From Hathewaya proteolytica DSM 3090 (GTDB lineage: Bacteria > Bacillota > Clostridia > Clostridiales > Clostridiaceae): DNA of 64,000 bases. Made by a program: the position numbers and the translations under genes. Below are positions 8,539-17,814 of the stretch, in pieces. The notes under the pieces were generated by a model, which was not told the DNA's origin, searched no databases, and saw only the letters and a list, made by a program, of their open reading frames with translations. Numbering within the stretch: position 1 is the first letter of the stretch; each line of letters begins with the position of its first letter. Location: assembly GCF_900142225.1 (NCBI RefSeq), contig NZ_FRAD01000014.1, positions 31,566-95,565 of the forward strand, read 5' to 3'.

Positions 8539-8987
8539 TACCTTTCTCTTAACATTTCAATATGAGGTATATTTTCCTCAATATACACACTTGAAGTTTT
8601 TCTAAATCCCTCTGATTCATAAAATTCCACAAGATGCTCTTGCGCACTTATTCTTATGGAGCTTTCACCCAAATTATACATTATGAAATCAAAGGCCTTA
8701 TGTATAGCTTCTCTAGCGTATCCTCTTCTTCTGTATGAAGGGTTCACAAGCAATCTACCAATGGACACTTCTCCGTAGGCAACTCCCCTCTCCAATATTC
8801 TCAAATACGCTATGATCTCCCCACTCACGTAATTCATCAAAAACAAGTGATATGCATCATCATCCTTATTATCCCTATCAGGAGATGAACATTTTTGTTC
8901 CTCTACGAACACCTTCGTCCTTATTTCAAAAATTCGATCTATATCATGTTTTTCAAGATTTGACAGTTTATCTATTCTCCAATCCAT
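8538..8987 (-). CDS. GNAT family N-acetyltransferase (ElaA-like)
   Basis: 149-aa acetyltransferase that would use acetyl-CoA. The acetyl-CoA-binding segment is GRLLVNPSYRRRGYAREAIH (about residues 86-105), the RxxGxA-type motif. The N-terminal IFEIRTKVFVEEQKCSSPDRD and the C-terminal SAQEHLVEFYESEGF match the YJR/ElaA branch. The ATG at 8987 follows GGGAGG. It is the first gene of a two-gene unit with the MutS-like ATPase. The substrate is unknown. Confidence 0.9.
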   Translation of the reverse strand: MDWRIDKLSNLEKHDIDRIFEIRTKVFVEEQKCSSPDRDNKDDDAYHLFLMNYVSGEIIAYLRILERGVAYGEVSIGRLLVNPSYRRRGYAREAIHKAFDFIMYNLGESSIRISAQEHLVEFYESEGFRKTSSVYIEENIPHIEMLRER

Positions 8988-9092
8988 TATGAGCCTCCCT
9001 TAATTAAAATAATACTGACCATACTATTATACCAAATTTTATTATTTAATTTAACATTATCAAAAGAAATCATATTATTTTTATAGCAAAAA

Positions 9093-9129
9093 GAACTACA
9101 AAACTATTATTAAAATATTTTTGTAGTTC
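9093..9129 (-). terminator. Terminator of the gal operon
   Basis: A perfect 11-bp inverted repeat (GAACTACAAAA / TTTTGTAGTTC) with a 15-nt loop lies just after the galK stop codon. The minus strand continues with T-rich sequence. Confidence 0.7.
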
Positions 9130-9150
9130 AAAATTCAAGTCTGTATTTTA

Positions 9151-10320
9151 TTATAGTTTTATTTGTAGAACACCATCGCCAATATCGCTTAGGTACAACT
9201 CCGGCTCATATCCAATGATAGTTTTGTAGTTTTCTATCATATTTTTCCCGAATTCTTCAAGGTTATCCTTTTTTACAATGGCTAAGGCACATCCTCCAAA
9301 ACCAGCGCCTGTCATTCTTGCGCCAATGCACCCCTTTATCTTTAATGCTTCTTCTACAATAACATCTAGCTCTCTTCCCGTAACTTCGTACAAATCTCTA
9401 AGAGAATTGTGAGATTCTACAAGAAGCTGACCGAACTTGATGATATCACCCTCATGAAGACATTTAAAGGCTTCTTTAACCCTTATATTTTCCATAACCA
9501 CGTGGCGAACTCTATTTTTAAGAACCTTTTCATCTAATAGAGCTTCACATTTACTTAGCTCATCCTCTGTAATTTCACAAAGATACTTTATAGGTTTTTC
9601 CTTTGAAATTATTTCAAGGGCTCTATCACACTCACTTCTTCTTTCATTGTACTTAGACTCATTCAGCGCCCTTCTCTTGTTTGTGTTCATAAGCACTAAA
9701 GAGTAATCTTTAAGATCCACAGGGGCATACTTATACTCTAAAGTATTGCAATCTAGAAGTATGGCTTTTTTCTCCATACCCATGGCTACAGCAAATTGAT
9801 CCATTATCCCACAATTTACCCCCACAAACTGATTTTCAGCCTTCTGGCTTAATTTTGCAAGGTCCACAAGACTAATTCTGCAATCGTTGAATAACACATT
9901 AATTATATACGCTACTAGAACCTCTAAAGAAGCCGAAGAAGATAGTCCCGCTCCATTTGGTATGTCTCCACTTATAAGCAGCTCCATGCCCCCTACCTTA
10001 TAACCTGCATCCTTTAAAGTTTTTATGACACCCTTTGGATAGTTGGCCCAATCATCTTCTTCCTTGTACTCAATTTGGTCAATGTTAAAGTCCACAGCGA
10101 GCTCAAAATTCGTTGAAGCCAGCCTTACAAGGTTGTCTTTTCTTTTTCTAACAATACCAAAGGTTCCAAATTCCAGGGCACATGGAAACACAAGGCCTCC
10201 ATTGTAATCTATATGTTCTCCGATTAAGTTTACCCTGCCTGGAGAACTAAATCCGGAAATTGTTTCTTTATTTTCTCCATAAAGCTCTTCAAATCTATCT
10301 ACTAATTGATCTAAATTCAT
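9151..10320 (-). CDS. galK: Galactokinase
   Basis: Phosphorylates galactose to galactose-1-phosphate in the Leloir pathway. The 389-aa GHMP kinase has all signatures: GRVNLIGEHIDYNGG near residue 28, the ATP-binding GAGLSSSASLEV near residue 127, and MTGAGFGGCALAI near the C-terminus. The ATG at 10320 follows AAGGGGAAT. It lies 19 nt downstream of galT, so the two are one operon. No galE is present in the window; UDP-galactose made here could also feed Glf, though the genes are 8 kb apart. Confidence 0.97.
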   Translation of the reverse strand: MNLDQLVDRFEELYGENKETISGFSSPGRVNLIGEHIDYNGGLVFPCALEFGTFGIVRKRKDNLVRLASTNFELAVDFNIDQIEYKEEDDWANYPKGVIKTLKDAGYKVGGMELLISGDIPNGAGLSSSASLEVLVAYIINVLFNDCRISLVDLAKLSQKAENQFVGVNCGIMDQFAVAMGMEKKAILLDCNTLEYKYAPVDLKDYSLVLMNTNKRRALNESKYNERRSECDRALEIISKEKPIKYLCEITEDELSKCEALLDEKVLKNRVRHVVMENIRVKEAFKCLHEGDIIKFGQLLVESHNSLRDLYEVTGRELDVIVEEALKIKGCIGARMTGAGFGGCALAIVKKDNLEEFGKNMIENYKTIIGYEPELYLSDIGDGVLQIKL

Positions 10321-10339
10321 TTTGTAATTCCCCTTATAC

Positions 10340-11320
10340 TTATATTTTCCTTAAAAACTTTTCGTATGCTTCTCGCAGTTCTTCCGCAGTTTCTTCCACG
10401 GCTCTTGGATTACACGCTGCCCAAGCTCCGGTTTCAGAAGATGCATTGTACTTTATTTTATCCTTAGATCTTAAAGGTGGATAAAACTCCACATGAAAAT
10501 GATAGTAATCATCGTAATTCCCGTACTCTGGTGAGTTTACAGGTGCCTGGTGAATGCACATCATATATGGAAATCTTCTATCAAACAGTGCATCAAAAGT
10601 CCCCGACATCTTGCGGATAATATCTGCAAAGGATGTCTTTACGGAATCCTTAAAGTCTGTTATTTTTGAATAATGTGCTTTTGCACTTATGAAAACTCCA
10701 TAGGGGTAATCGGTGAAAAAGGGAAGATAAGCCACAAAATCATCATTTTCCATGATAACCCTTTGCTTAAAATCCTGTTCTTCTTTGTTCATCCTGCATA
10801 TTAAACATTCATTATTCTTTTCATAGTAATCTCTGCAGTTATTTAGCTCTGTCTTAATTTTAAGAGGCATAACTGAATAACCATATATTTGTCCATGGGG
10901 ATGGGGCATAGTTACGCCTACCTCTTCTCCTCTGTTTTCAAATTGAAAAATATACTTTATTTTTTCGTCCTTTTCCAGTTCTTCATATCTTTCACACCAC
11001 AAATCCACAAGCTTTCTCACATGCGGCAACGGTAATTCGCTGAGTACAGCATTGTGCTCCTTTGAGTATAGTATGACTTCGCACTTTCCATAGCTTTCCC
11101 TGGTGGTATAAAAATCACTGCCTACGCTATCTGGTATAGGTGGATTTTGACTTAGCGCTGGAAAATCGTTGTCGTATTTATAAACCTGAAAATCCTCTGG
11201 AACTTTTCCAGATCCGGGACAAAAAGGACACCAATCCTTTGGCATCTGTGGCCTATTTTGTCTATGAGATGCCACCATGGTCCAATCGCCTAATAGTGGA
11301 TTATATCTTAACTCTGCCAT
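10340..11320 (-). CDS. galT: Galactose-1-phosphate uridylyltransferase
   Basis: Exchanges UMP between UDP-glucose and galactose-1-phosphate. The 326-aa HIT-superfamily enzyme has the zinc-site CPFCPGSG near residue 31, the catalytic HPHGQ in MPHPHGQIYGY, and the C-terminal YHFHVEFYPP that carries the second metal-site histidines. The start at 11320 has GGAGG 9 nt upstream. It is the first gene of galT-galK. It belongs to the class with the canonical HPH motif rather than the Gram-positive GalT2 type. Confidence 0.95.
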   Translation of the reverse strand: MAELRYNPLLGDWTMVASHRQNRPQMPKDWCPFCPGSGKVPEDFQVYKYDNDFPALSQNPPIPDSVGSDFYTTRESYGKCEVILYSKEHNAVLSELPLPHVRKLVDLWCERYEELEKDEKIKYIFQFENRGEEVGVTMPHPHGQIYGYSVMPLKIKTELNNCRDYYEKNNECLICRMNKEEQDFKQRVIMENDDFVAYLPFFTDYPYGVFISAKAHYSKITDFKDSVKTSFADIIRKMSGTFDALFDRRFPYMMCIHQAPVNSPEYGNYDDYYHFHVEFYPPLRSKDKIKYNASSETGAWAACNPRAVEETAEELREAYEKFLRKI

Positions 11321-11410
11321 AATTATTTACCTCCAAACAGAAAACCTTTTCTATAACATAATAAATTTACTGTTATTATACCATATGGAATAACAACAGT
11401 AAATATTAGT

Positions 11411-12649
11411 TTAATCATTAAAATAGTGATATTTATTCTCTTCATCAATTTTATCTAGATTATTATACGTATCTCGTGTTGTAGATAGCTCTTTTTTCCT
11501 TAAGGAACTATTTATTAATTTTTTTATTATATCCTGAATAACTGCAAAGGTTGGAACACCTAGTACCATTCCTGTAAACCCAAAAATACCGCCAAAAAGC
11601 AATATGGAGAATAGCACCCAAAAACTGTCCACACCTATGGAATCTCCTAAAATTTTAGGGCCAAGTATGTTCCCATCAAATTGTTGAAGTATGAGTATAA
11701 AGATTATAAAATACAAACATTTTTCTGGATTTACCATAAGTATTATCAAGCCAGAAGGTATAGCTCCGATAAAAGGTCCAAAGAAAGGTATAATGTTTGT
11801 AACTCCCACAATAACACTGATGAGCATAGCATAAGGCATTTTAGCAAAGTACATAAACACAAAACAAATAACTCCTATTATAAGGGAATCTAATATTTTG
11901 CCGTTTACAAATCCACTGAACATCTTGTTTGCAAATCTCATTTCCTCTAGAATTGCATTGGCTTTGTTTAAATTGAAGCAGCTATATAATACTTTTTTTG
12001 CCTGTGCCGCAAATTTTGTTCTATTGCTTAAGATGTATATAGCCACAATTATCCCAACAAAAGCATCCTTTATGAAATTCACAAACCCAAACACACCGAT
12101 GGAAAATCCACTTAACAGTGATTTAAAATTGGGAATTATAGTGGATTCCAGCCAATCCTGAAAATTTATATTCATGCTCTGTCCGAACTTTTCTACATAT
12201 CCGTTTATTGTTGGATTTCTTTGCAATATTCCTTGAACCCACTCTATAAGCTGGTTTACATTGTAAGGTAAGTCCTGCAAAATCCTCATGATACTTGTGT
12301 AAACCTGTGGAATCACAAGGTATAACAATGTGACAACCATAGCTAAACCAAAAAGTATACTTAAAAATATACTTATACTCTTATTAAATCTCTGTCTCTT
12401 TTCTTTTGACTTTATTACTTTAACTGTGAGTTGTTCTGACTTCCTCCAAATATAATTGCACACTGGTATAAGAAGGTATGCTATGACTCCCCCATAAATA
12501 AAAGGTCTTAATATTCTCATCAACCTTTCAAAGGCAAAATGCACATCCTTTATTTTGAATATGGAGAAGAAAAATAATATGCTAAGTGCCAAAACAAAAA
12601 AACAAACTAATGCAATTTTGAGGTACTTTTTATAATTACCTTTGTTCAA
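11411..12649 (-). CDS. AI-2E family transporter (PerM/YdbI-like permease)
   Basis: Polytopic membrane protein of 412 aa with about eight transmembrane segments. The C-terminal conserved block INTxxPFFGPFIGAIPSG (here NIIPFFGPFIGAIPSGLII) and the GPKILGDSIGVDSFWVLFSILLFG region are diagnostic of this family. Members export signalling molecules, ions or quorum compounds, and substrates of most are unknown. The frame starts at TTG 12649 with no convincing ribosome binding site and no in-frame ATG before the first membrane segment, so the exact start is uncertain. It lies between galT and a chemotaxis receptor and is probably its own transcription unit. Confidence 0.88.
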   Translation of the reverse strand: MNKGNYKKYLKIALVCFFVLALSILFFFSIFKIKDVHFAFERLMRILRPFIYGGVIAYLLIPVCNYIWRKSEQLTVKVIKSKEKRQRFNKSISIFLSILFGLAMVVTLLYLVIPQVYTSIMRILQDLPYNVNQLIEWVQGILQRNPTINGYVEKFGQSMNINFQDWLESTIIPNFKSLLSGFSIGVFGFVNFIKDAFVGIIVAIYILSNRTKFAAQAKKVLYSCFNLNKANAILEEMRFANKMFSGFVNGKILDSLIIGVICFVFMYFAKMPYAMLISVIVGVTNIIPFFGPFIGAIPSGLIILMVNPEKCLYFIIFILILQQFDGNILGPKILGDSIGVDSFWVLFSILLFGGIFGFTGMVLGVPTFAVIQDIIKKLINSSLRKKELSTTRDTYNNLDKIDEENKYHYFND

Positions 12650-12866
12650 TTTATTTAAATTCTGTTACGTAAAACTTATAGAGACTGAATGCAATTTAAG
12701 GCCCTATAACATTGCCAGTTTTAATGTAACTCCTCCTAGTTTATTTATGAATATTTACGCTGCAACATACGTAGTTCTATCACAACTAAATTATACTAAA
12801 AAATTGTATATAAAACTACCCCATTTCAACTTCATTTTCTCCTATTTAATCTACTTTAGTTTAAAT

Positions 12867-14549
12867 CTACTTAAGCTTGAATCTACTGATAGAAGAGAAA
12901 AGAGTTTCTGCTTGAGAATTAAGCTCCTGACTTGCAGCCGCACTTTCTTCAGATGTGGCTGTATTGTCTTCCACTACACTGGCTATCTCATTTATTCCAA
13001 CTGAAACCTGATTAATTGACGCCGCTTGTTGTTCTGAAGCTCGAGCGATGTTTTGCATTAACTCTATGGACTGTTTAGAGCCATTTGTTACTTTTTCCAT
13101 AATCTCAACTGTCTCTTCTGTAATTTTCTTTCCATTTTCCGATGCCAATATACAGTTTTCAATTAATGCCTCAGTGCTTTTAGTTGCCATGGATGTATTT
13201 TCTGCTAACTTTCGGATTTCATCTGCCACAACAGCAAATCCTCGGCCTGATTCCCCTGCACTGGCAGCCTCAATAGCTGCATTTAATGCAAGAAGATTTG
13301 TTTGTTTTGCAATTGCTTCAATAGTTTTTATGACATTTCCAATATTGCTTGAAGCAACGGTAATATGGTCTATAGCCTCTACTAACTCCCTTATTTTTAT
13401 CTTCTCAGTTTCCAAATCGTATCCTGTATTCGTAGCTAACTCATAGGCATCTCTAGCACTATCCTGATTTTCATTTACGTGCTTTAATATATCATCAAAA
13501 CTTTCATTTAAATTTTCTATAGATTCACTTTGATTTATAGCACCCTGTGACAAGGTTTGAGATGTTCTAGATATTTGTTCAGATCCGTTAAGAACCAATT
13601 CTGAGCTTCTCAATATATCCTTCATAGTATTTGACAATTCCTCTGTGATTTTATCCACAGATTCAAGTAAAGGAGCAAAATCACCTTTGTAGTACTCCCT
13701 AAGTTCAGATTGAACATTAAAATTTCCATTAGATATTTCCTGCAATAAATACTTTTCGTCATTGATAATTCTATTCAAGAAGTTAAAGGTGGTTTTTAAG
13801 CTATAGGCCATTTCCCCTACTTCGTCCTTAGATTCATAGTTAATCATAACATTGCAATTTCCATTTTCCATTTCCTTAACTGCTTGAGAGATTTCATACA
13901 ATGGTTTGCAAATAGATTTTTTAAACACAATGGACATGATTACAGAGATTATGACTCCCACTGTTCCAAAGATAGTAAGAACTATATATGCCATTATTTT
14001 AGTATTTGTGATGCTTTGATACGCTTCATCCGCCGCCTTTTTTCCCTGTATTGTAAAGGTGTTGACATAGCCATCAACAACTCCGTAGTCTGGCGAAAAA
14101 CTATTATAGTATAAATCCTTTGCACCATCTATATCATCCTTGTTTACACTTGTCAATATTTCCTCGACGCTTTTGTAAAGTTTTTCCATATTTTTGTTTA
14201 TTTTATCTAGCGACTTAGGGTTTTCAGAATTTTTTTCAAGAAAGGATAATTTCTCTTTTATGTTAGATAGGTACTTGTTGCTCTCCACTATGTCATTTTT
14301 GCATATAGAAACCTCTTTATTTGCCAAAGCCTTTATAATAGTCACATTAAGTTGTGCTGTTTCCTTAGATACTTGTTCCATAGTTGTATTGTTTTTATAT
14401 GTTACATCATAAAAATACTGTGCCTTTTTATGTAGATTGTATATTGATACCTCCGCATAAGCAAAAGCTATCATAAAGGCCACAAATATTATGCCTAAAA
14501 TATAATTAAGCTTTTTGCTAATCTTGAGATTCTTGAAAAAATTGTTCAT
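12867..14549 (-). CDS. Methyl-accepting chemotaxis protein (four-helix-bundle sensor, HAMP)
   Basis: 560-aa transmembrane receptor. One membrane segment near residues 14-34 and a second near 185-210 flank a helical extracytoplasmic sensor of the 4HB type. A HAMP linker (KSICKPLYEISQAVKEMENG) follows, then the long signalling coiled coil with the conserved tip AIAKQTNLLALNAAIEAASA. The Glu/Gln-rich methylation helices are present. The ATG at 14549 has AAGGAGG upstream. A sigma-D-like promoter is visible at 14579-14606. The ligand is unknown. Confidence 0.95.
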   Translation of the reverse strand: MNNFFKNLKISKKLNYILGIIFVAFMIAFAYAEVSIYNLHKKAQYFYDVTYKNNTTMEQVSKETAQLNVTIIKALANKEVSICKNDIVESNKYLSNIKEKLSFLEKNSENPKSLDKINKNMEKLYKSVEEILTSVNKDDIDGAKDLYYNSFSPDYGVVDGYVNTFTIQGKKAADEAYQSITNTKIMAYIVLTIFGTVGVIISVIMSIVFKKSICKPLYEISQAVKEMENGNCNVMINYESKDEVGEMAYSLKTTFNFLNRIINDEKYLLQEISNGNFNVQSELREYYKGDFAPLLESVDKITEELSNTMKDILRSSELVLNGSEQISRTSQTLSQGAINQSESIENLNESFDDILKHVNENQDSARDAYELATNTGYDLETEKIKIRELVEAIDHITVASSNIGNVIKTIEAIAKQTNLLALNAAIEAASAGESGRGFAVVADEIRKLAENTSMATKSTEALIENCILASENGKKITEETVEIMEKVTNGSKQSIELMQNIARASEQQAASINQVSVGINEIASVVEDNTATSEESAAASQELNSQAETLFSSISRFKLK

Positions 14550-14578
14550 AGAAGTTCCTCCTTGTAAGTAATATTAAA

Positions 14579-14606
14579 TTATCGTCCAATGATAACCTTT
14601 TCTTTA
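14579..14606 (-). promoter_or_regulatory. Sigma-D (flagellar)-like promoter of the chemotaxis receptor gene
   Basis: On the minus strand TAAA is followed after 16 nt by GACGATAA, close to the sigma-28 consensus (TAAA, 15 nt, GCCGATAA). A similar element precedes the second receptor gene at 19246. Confidence 0.5.
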
Positions 14607-14714
14607 TATTCATATTTATATTTTTCTCAATTTTTAAAATGACCTCTGTAGCCTTGAAATATATAATATTTCATGTTAGCATATTAATAATACAATGTAA
14701 TAGGAGGTAATAAA

Positions 14715-15089
14715 ATGGCCATATATAAATCTTCGGAGGATTATCTTGAAACTATTTTAATTTTAAAAGAGCGCATAGGCGAAGTTCGCTCTATAGATAT
14801 CGTCAACGAGACTGGTTATAAAAAATCCAGTATTAGTGTAGCCATGAAAAAATTAAAAGAAGACAACTACATAGAAATGGATTGCAACGGATATATATCC
14901 CTTACAAACAAAGGTTACGTGGTAGCTAGCGACATCTACAATAAGCACGAGTACTTAAGGAGGTTTTTCATATCCTTAGGAGTCAGTGAAAACACAGCTG
15001 AAAGCGACGCTTGCAAAATAGAACACGAAATCAGTGATGAAACCTTTGAGTGCATAAAAAAATATTTTAAAAACGAGCTTATAAAATAA
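14715..15089 (+). CDS. DtxR/MntR-family metal-dependent transcriptional regulator
   Basis: 124-aa regulator of the iron/manganese-responsive DtxR family. The winged helix (IDIVNETGYKKSSISVAMKKL) occupies residues 26-60. The dimerisation helix carries C100-x-x-E103-H104, the primary metal-site pattern of DtxR. The SH3-like third domain is absent, as in MntR-type proteins. AGGAGG precedes the ATG at 14715, and a terminator follows immediately. The target is unknown; no Fe or Mn transporter gene is next to it. Confidence 0.9.
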   Translation: MAIYKSSEDYLETILILKERIGEVRSIDIVNETGYKKSSISVAMKKLKEDNYIEMDCNGYISLTNKGYVVASDIYNKHEYLRRFFISLGVSENTAESDACKIEHEISDETFECIKKYFKNELIK

Positions 15090-15122
15090 GCGACTGCTAC
15101 CCCTTGTAGGTAATAGTCGCTT
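15088..15122. terminator. Bidirectional terminator
   Basis: AAGCGACT/AGTCGCTT with an upper CTACC/GGTA arm begins in the stop codon of the DtxR-type gene. It also lies just beyond the stop of the convergent EamA gene. Confidence 0.85.
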
Positions 15123-15132
15123 GATTTTTATG

Positions 15133-16002
15133 TTAAGAATTATTTTTATTATAGAAAAACATTATAACTGCCATGGAAATTATGATTGTATACCCAATGA
15201 AACTAAATACATCCGGCCTTTGACTAAACACTATAATTCCCAACATAGCAGAGAATACGATTTGAGAATAGTCATATACCGATATCTCCCTAGCCGGCGC
15301 ATTGAAATATGCCTGAGTTATGGAGAATTGACCAAAGGACGCGCATACACCCGCCATAATCAAGGTTATAATTTGGTTAGTAGTCATAGGTTCATATTTT
15401 AAAATCATCACTGGTAAGGTTGTTAAACAAGAAAACGTAGAAAAAAACAGAACTACAAAAGGACCAGATATTTTATTTTCCCCTAACTTTCTAACCATAG
15501 TATAAGCTGCTCCGGCGCATACGCCTCCCATTAGTCCAATGAACGATGGAATCAGTGATGTGTTGGCAAAGGTAGGCTTAACCACAAACATACTTCCAGC
15601 AAAAGCTATGGCGATGATGAGGAGCTGTTTTAAGCTTATTTTTTCCTTTAAAAATAGATAACTAAAGATTATAGTAAAAAAGGGCGCCATTTTATTTAAC
15701 ATGGATGCATCTGCTAATGGCAGATTGTCGATGGCGTAAAAATTGCAAAGTATACCTGCCGTTCCAAAGATTGATCTCAACACAAGGTATCCAAGTCCCT
15801 TTTTATTTAAAGTCACTTTCTCACCTTTTTTTATAACAAGAAACGCTGCCACAATAACAGAAATACTATTTCTAAAAAAGCTTTTCTGCACAGAGGGCAG
15901 ATCCCCCGACGAAGCCACAAAAACACCCATTAGAGCAAAGAAAAATGCAGATACTATTATATATATTATACCCTTCACCCTACAACTCAATTGTTTTTTC
16001 AT
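15133..16002 (-). CDS. EamA/DMT-superfamily transporter
   Basis: 289-aa membrane protein with ten predicted helices in two EamA repeats. The first ends with LPLADASMLNKMAPFFTIIFSYLFLKEK and the second with NAPAREISVYDYSQIVFSAMLGI; both have the typical family pattern of a pore helix followed by FxxxFxxE/FSQ. Such proteins export amino acids, nucleosides or other metabolites. The substrate here is unknown. The ATG at 16002 has a weak purine-rich site upstream. It is convergent with the DtxR-type gene and not obviously linked to the ABC transporter genes upstream. Confidence 0.88.
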   Translation of the reverse strand: MKKQLSCRVKGIIYIIVSAFFFALMGVFVASSGDLPSVQKSFFRNSISVIVAAFLVIKKGEKVTLNKKGLGYLVLRSIFGTAGILCNFYAIDNLPLADASMLNKMAPFFTIIFSYLFLKEKISLKQLLIIAIAFAGSMFVVKPTFANTSLIPSFIGLMGGVCAGAAYTMVRKLGENKISGPFVVLFFSTFSCLTTLPVMILKYEPMTTNQIITLIMAGVCASFGQFSITQAYFNAPAREISVYDYSQIVFSAMLGIIVFSQRPDVFSFIGYTIIISMAVIMFFYNKNNS

Positions 16003-16100
16003 AATACCCTACTTTCTTCTAATCGAAATATTGTTGTGTTACTCTTTAATTATAGTTGTCTTTGTATTATTTAACAAGGCCAGTAAATATGCAAAAAAAA

Positions 16101-16124
16101 GCGAAAACAAATTATTATTTTCGC
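16101..16124 (-). terminator. Terminator of the ABC transporter operon
   Basis: GCGAAAA/TTTTCGC hairpin followed on the minus strand by a run of eight T. It lies just after the ATPase gene. Confidence 0.85.
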
Positions 16125-16155
16125 CTTTTTATTTTATATTTTCCTATTCACCAGA

Positions 16156-16905
16156 TTATGGCTCCAGCATTTTCAATATTCTAGAAGTTAGTTTTCCGTA
16201 TTCAGGATTGGCTCTATCTCTAGGTCTGTCTATTTCTACATTTATAATTTCCTTTATGCAACCAGGATTTTTTCCCATAACAACTATTTTATCCGATAAA
16301 TATACTGCTTCATCCACACTGTGAGTTACAAATAATATAGTTTTCTTGTGACTATCCCATATTCTAAGCAATTCCTCTTGAAGTATTATACGAGTATGGG
16401 CATCTAAAGCACCAAAGGGTTCATCCATTAATAAAACCTCTGGATTGTTTACAAGAGCTCTAGCTATAGCAACCCTCTGTTGCATTCCTCCTGACAATTC
16501 ATAAGGATATGCTTTTTCAAAGTTCTCCATATTTATTATCTTTAGATACTCTCTTGCTTTTTCTCTTCTTTCTTTTTTCCCTACCCCTTTAAACTCCAAT
16601 CCCAAGCTAATGTTGTCTATTACAGTTCTCCATTGTAACAAGGAGTAGTTCTGAAATACCATTCCTATTTCCGAAGTAGGCTTATCAATCTTTTTATCTT
16701 TGTATAAAGCTTCTCCTTCAGTGGCAGTTTCTAAACTTGCTATTATTCTAAGCAACGTAGATTTACCACAGCCTGATGGCCCTACAATACAAATGAAATC
16801 ATTTTCATCCACACTGAGATTGATGTCTTCCAAGGCCTTTACCTGGAAATTTTCCTTTGTTTTAAATACCTTTGTAAGATTATTTATTTTAATAAATTCC
16901 TTCAT
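16156..16905 (-). CDS. ABC transporter ATP-binding protein, NitT/TauT (SsuB-like) type
   Basis: 249-aa ATPase subunit. Walker A GPSGCGKST (about residues 42-50), signature LSGGMQQRVAIARA, Walker B VLLMDEPFGALDAHTR and switch histidine FVTHSVDEAVYL are intact. This type drives uptake of nitrate, sulfonates, taurine or thiamin precursors. It is the last gene of the operon binding protein-permease-ATPase and lies 10 nt after the permease gene. AGGAGG precedes its ATG. The substrate is discussed with the binding protein. Confidence 0.93.
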   Translation of the reverse strand: MKEFIKINNLTKVFKTKENFQVKALEDINLSVDENDFICIVGPSGCGKSTLLRIIASLETATEGEALYKDKKIDKPTSEIGMVFQNYSLLQWRTVIDNISLGLEFKGVGKKERREKAREYLKIINMENFEKAYPYELSGGMQQRVAIARALVNNPEVLLMDEPFGALDAHTRIILQEELLRIWDSHKKTILFVTHSVDEAVYLSDKIVVMGKNPGCIKEIINVEIDRPRDRANPEYGKLTSRILKMLEP

Positions 16906-16915
16906 GCCCTACCTC

Positions 16916-17752
16916 CTATTTTCCCTTACCTTGCCATGAAAAATACTTATGTTCTACAAACCTGAATATGCCATCCAGCAAAGCACCAATGGCACCTATG
17001 CATATCATGCCAGTCACCACCAGGTCTGTTCTTCCTAATTCATATGCATGGGTAATAAGGTATCCTACTCCTGACAAACTTCCTGGCAACATCTCTGCCG
17101 CAACAAGACAAGCCCATGCAGTTCCAAGACCAGTTCTAAGACCATTTATTATAGTGGGAGCAGCAGCGGGTAGAAGTATTTTGAAAAATATATGGTTTTC
17201 TTTTGCACCAAGCACCTTGGCAGACTCTACTAGAGTTTTAGGCACTGAACTCACTGCAAATATTGTATTTGTTATAACTGGGAAAAAAGTTCCCAATGCA
17301 ATTATGAACATCATAGAAAATTTGAAATTATTAAGATATGCTTGTAGATTTCCACCTTGTATTCCAAGAACCGTAGATACACTAGCTACACCAAACCAGG
17401 CTAGCACAAGAGGCACCCACGCTATTGGAGGCACTGGTCTAAAAACATTGATAAAATTTGAAAACAACTGATTTATAGTCTTTCTGTATCCCATTAGTAC
17501 TCCTAAAGGCAAAGCTATTACAACACCCACAATATAGCCTGAAAGCACCCTTATAAGACTAACTGCTATATTTTTGGGAATAGAGCCAAGGCCTATAAAG
17601 TTATCAAATGCATGTCCAAAGTTCTCCATTACCTTGCTAATGTATGGCATCACTATGGGATTTTCAATTCTATTTGATGCTATAACCCAAAGAATCACAA
17701 ATATCACTGGCACGATTAAGCCTATTAAAAACTTTTTAATGTTTTCTTTCAT
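16916..17752 (-). CDS. ABC transporter permease, NitT/TauT (SsuC-like) type
   Basis: 278-aa inner-membrane permease with about six helices. The EAA-loop region (SAKVLGAKENHIFFKILLPAAAP) that contacts the ATPase is clear, as is AAEMLPGSLSGVGYLI. I place the start at ATG 17752, preceded by AAGGAG 6 nt upstream. The longer frame from 17791 would begin inside a terminator hairpin and is rejected. The hairpin between the binding-protein gene and this gene suggests reduced permease expression relative to binding protein. Confidence 0.92.
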   Translation of the reverse strand: MKENIKKFLIGLIVPVIFVILWVIASNRIENPIVMPYISKVMENFGHAFDNFIGLGSIPKNIAVSLIRVLSGYIVGVVIALPLGVLMGYRKTINQLFSNFINVFRPVPPIAWVPLVLAWFGVASVSTVLGIQGGNLQAYLNNFKFSMMFIIALGTFFPVITNTIFAVSSVPKTLVESAKVLGAKENHIFFKILLPAAAPTIINGLRTGLGTAWACLVAAEMLPGSLSGVGYLITHAYELGRTDLVVTGMICIGAIGALLDGIFRFVEHKYFSWQGKGK

Positions 17753-17764
17753 CTTTCTCTCCTT

Positions 17765-17801
17765 AAAAAAGCCTTTCAATGCCATGAGCATAGAAAGGCT
17801 T
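17765..17801 (-). terminator. Intra-operonic terminator (partial read-through expected)
   Basis: AAGCCTTTC/GAAAGGCTT (9 bp), a T-T mismatch, then ATGC/GCAT with a 5-nt loop, followed on the minus strand by T6. It lies between the binding-protein gene and the permease gene of one operon. Confidence 0.85.
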
Positions 17802-17814
17802 AAATATGCGTTAT

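Noticed and set aside
12642..13004. Plus-strand 120-aa frame
   Set aside because: It runs antisense into the chemotaxis receptor gene and lies partly in a spacer; no ribosome binding site and no recognisable protein pattern.
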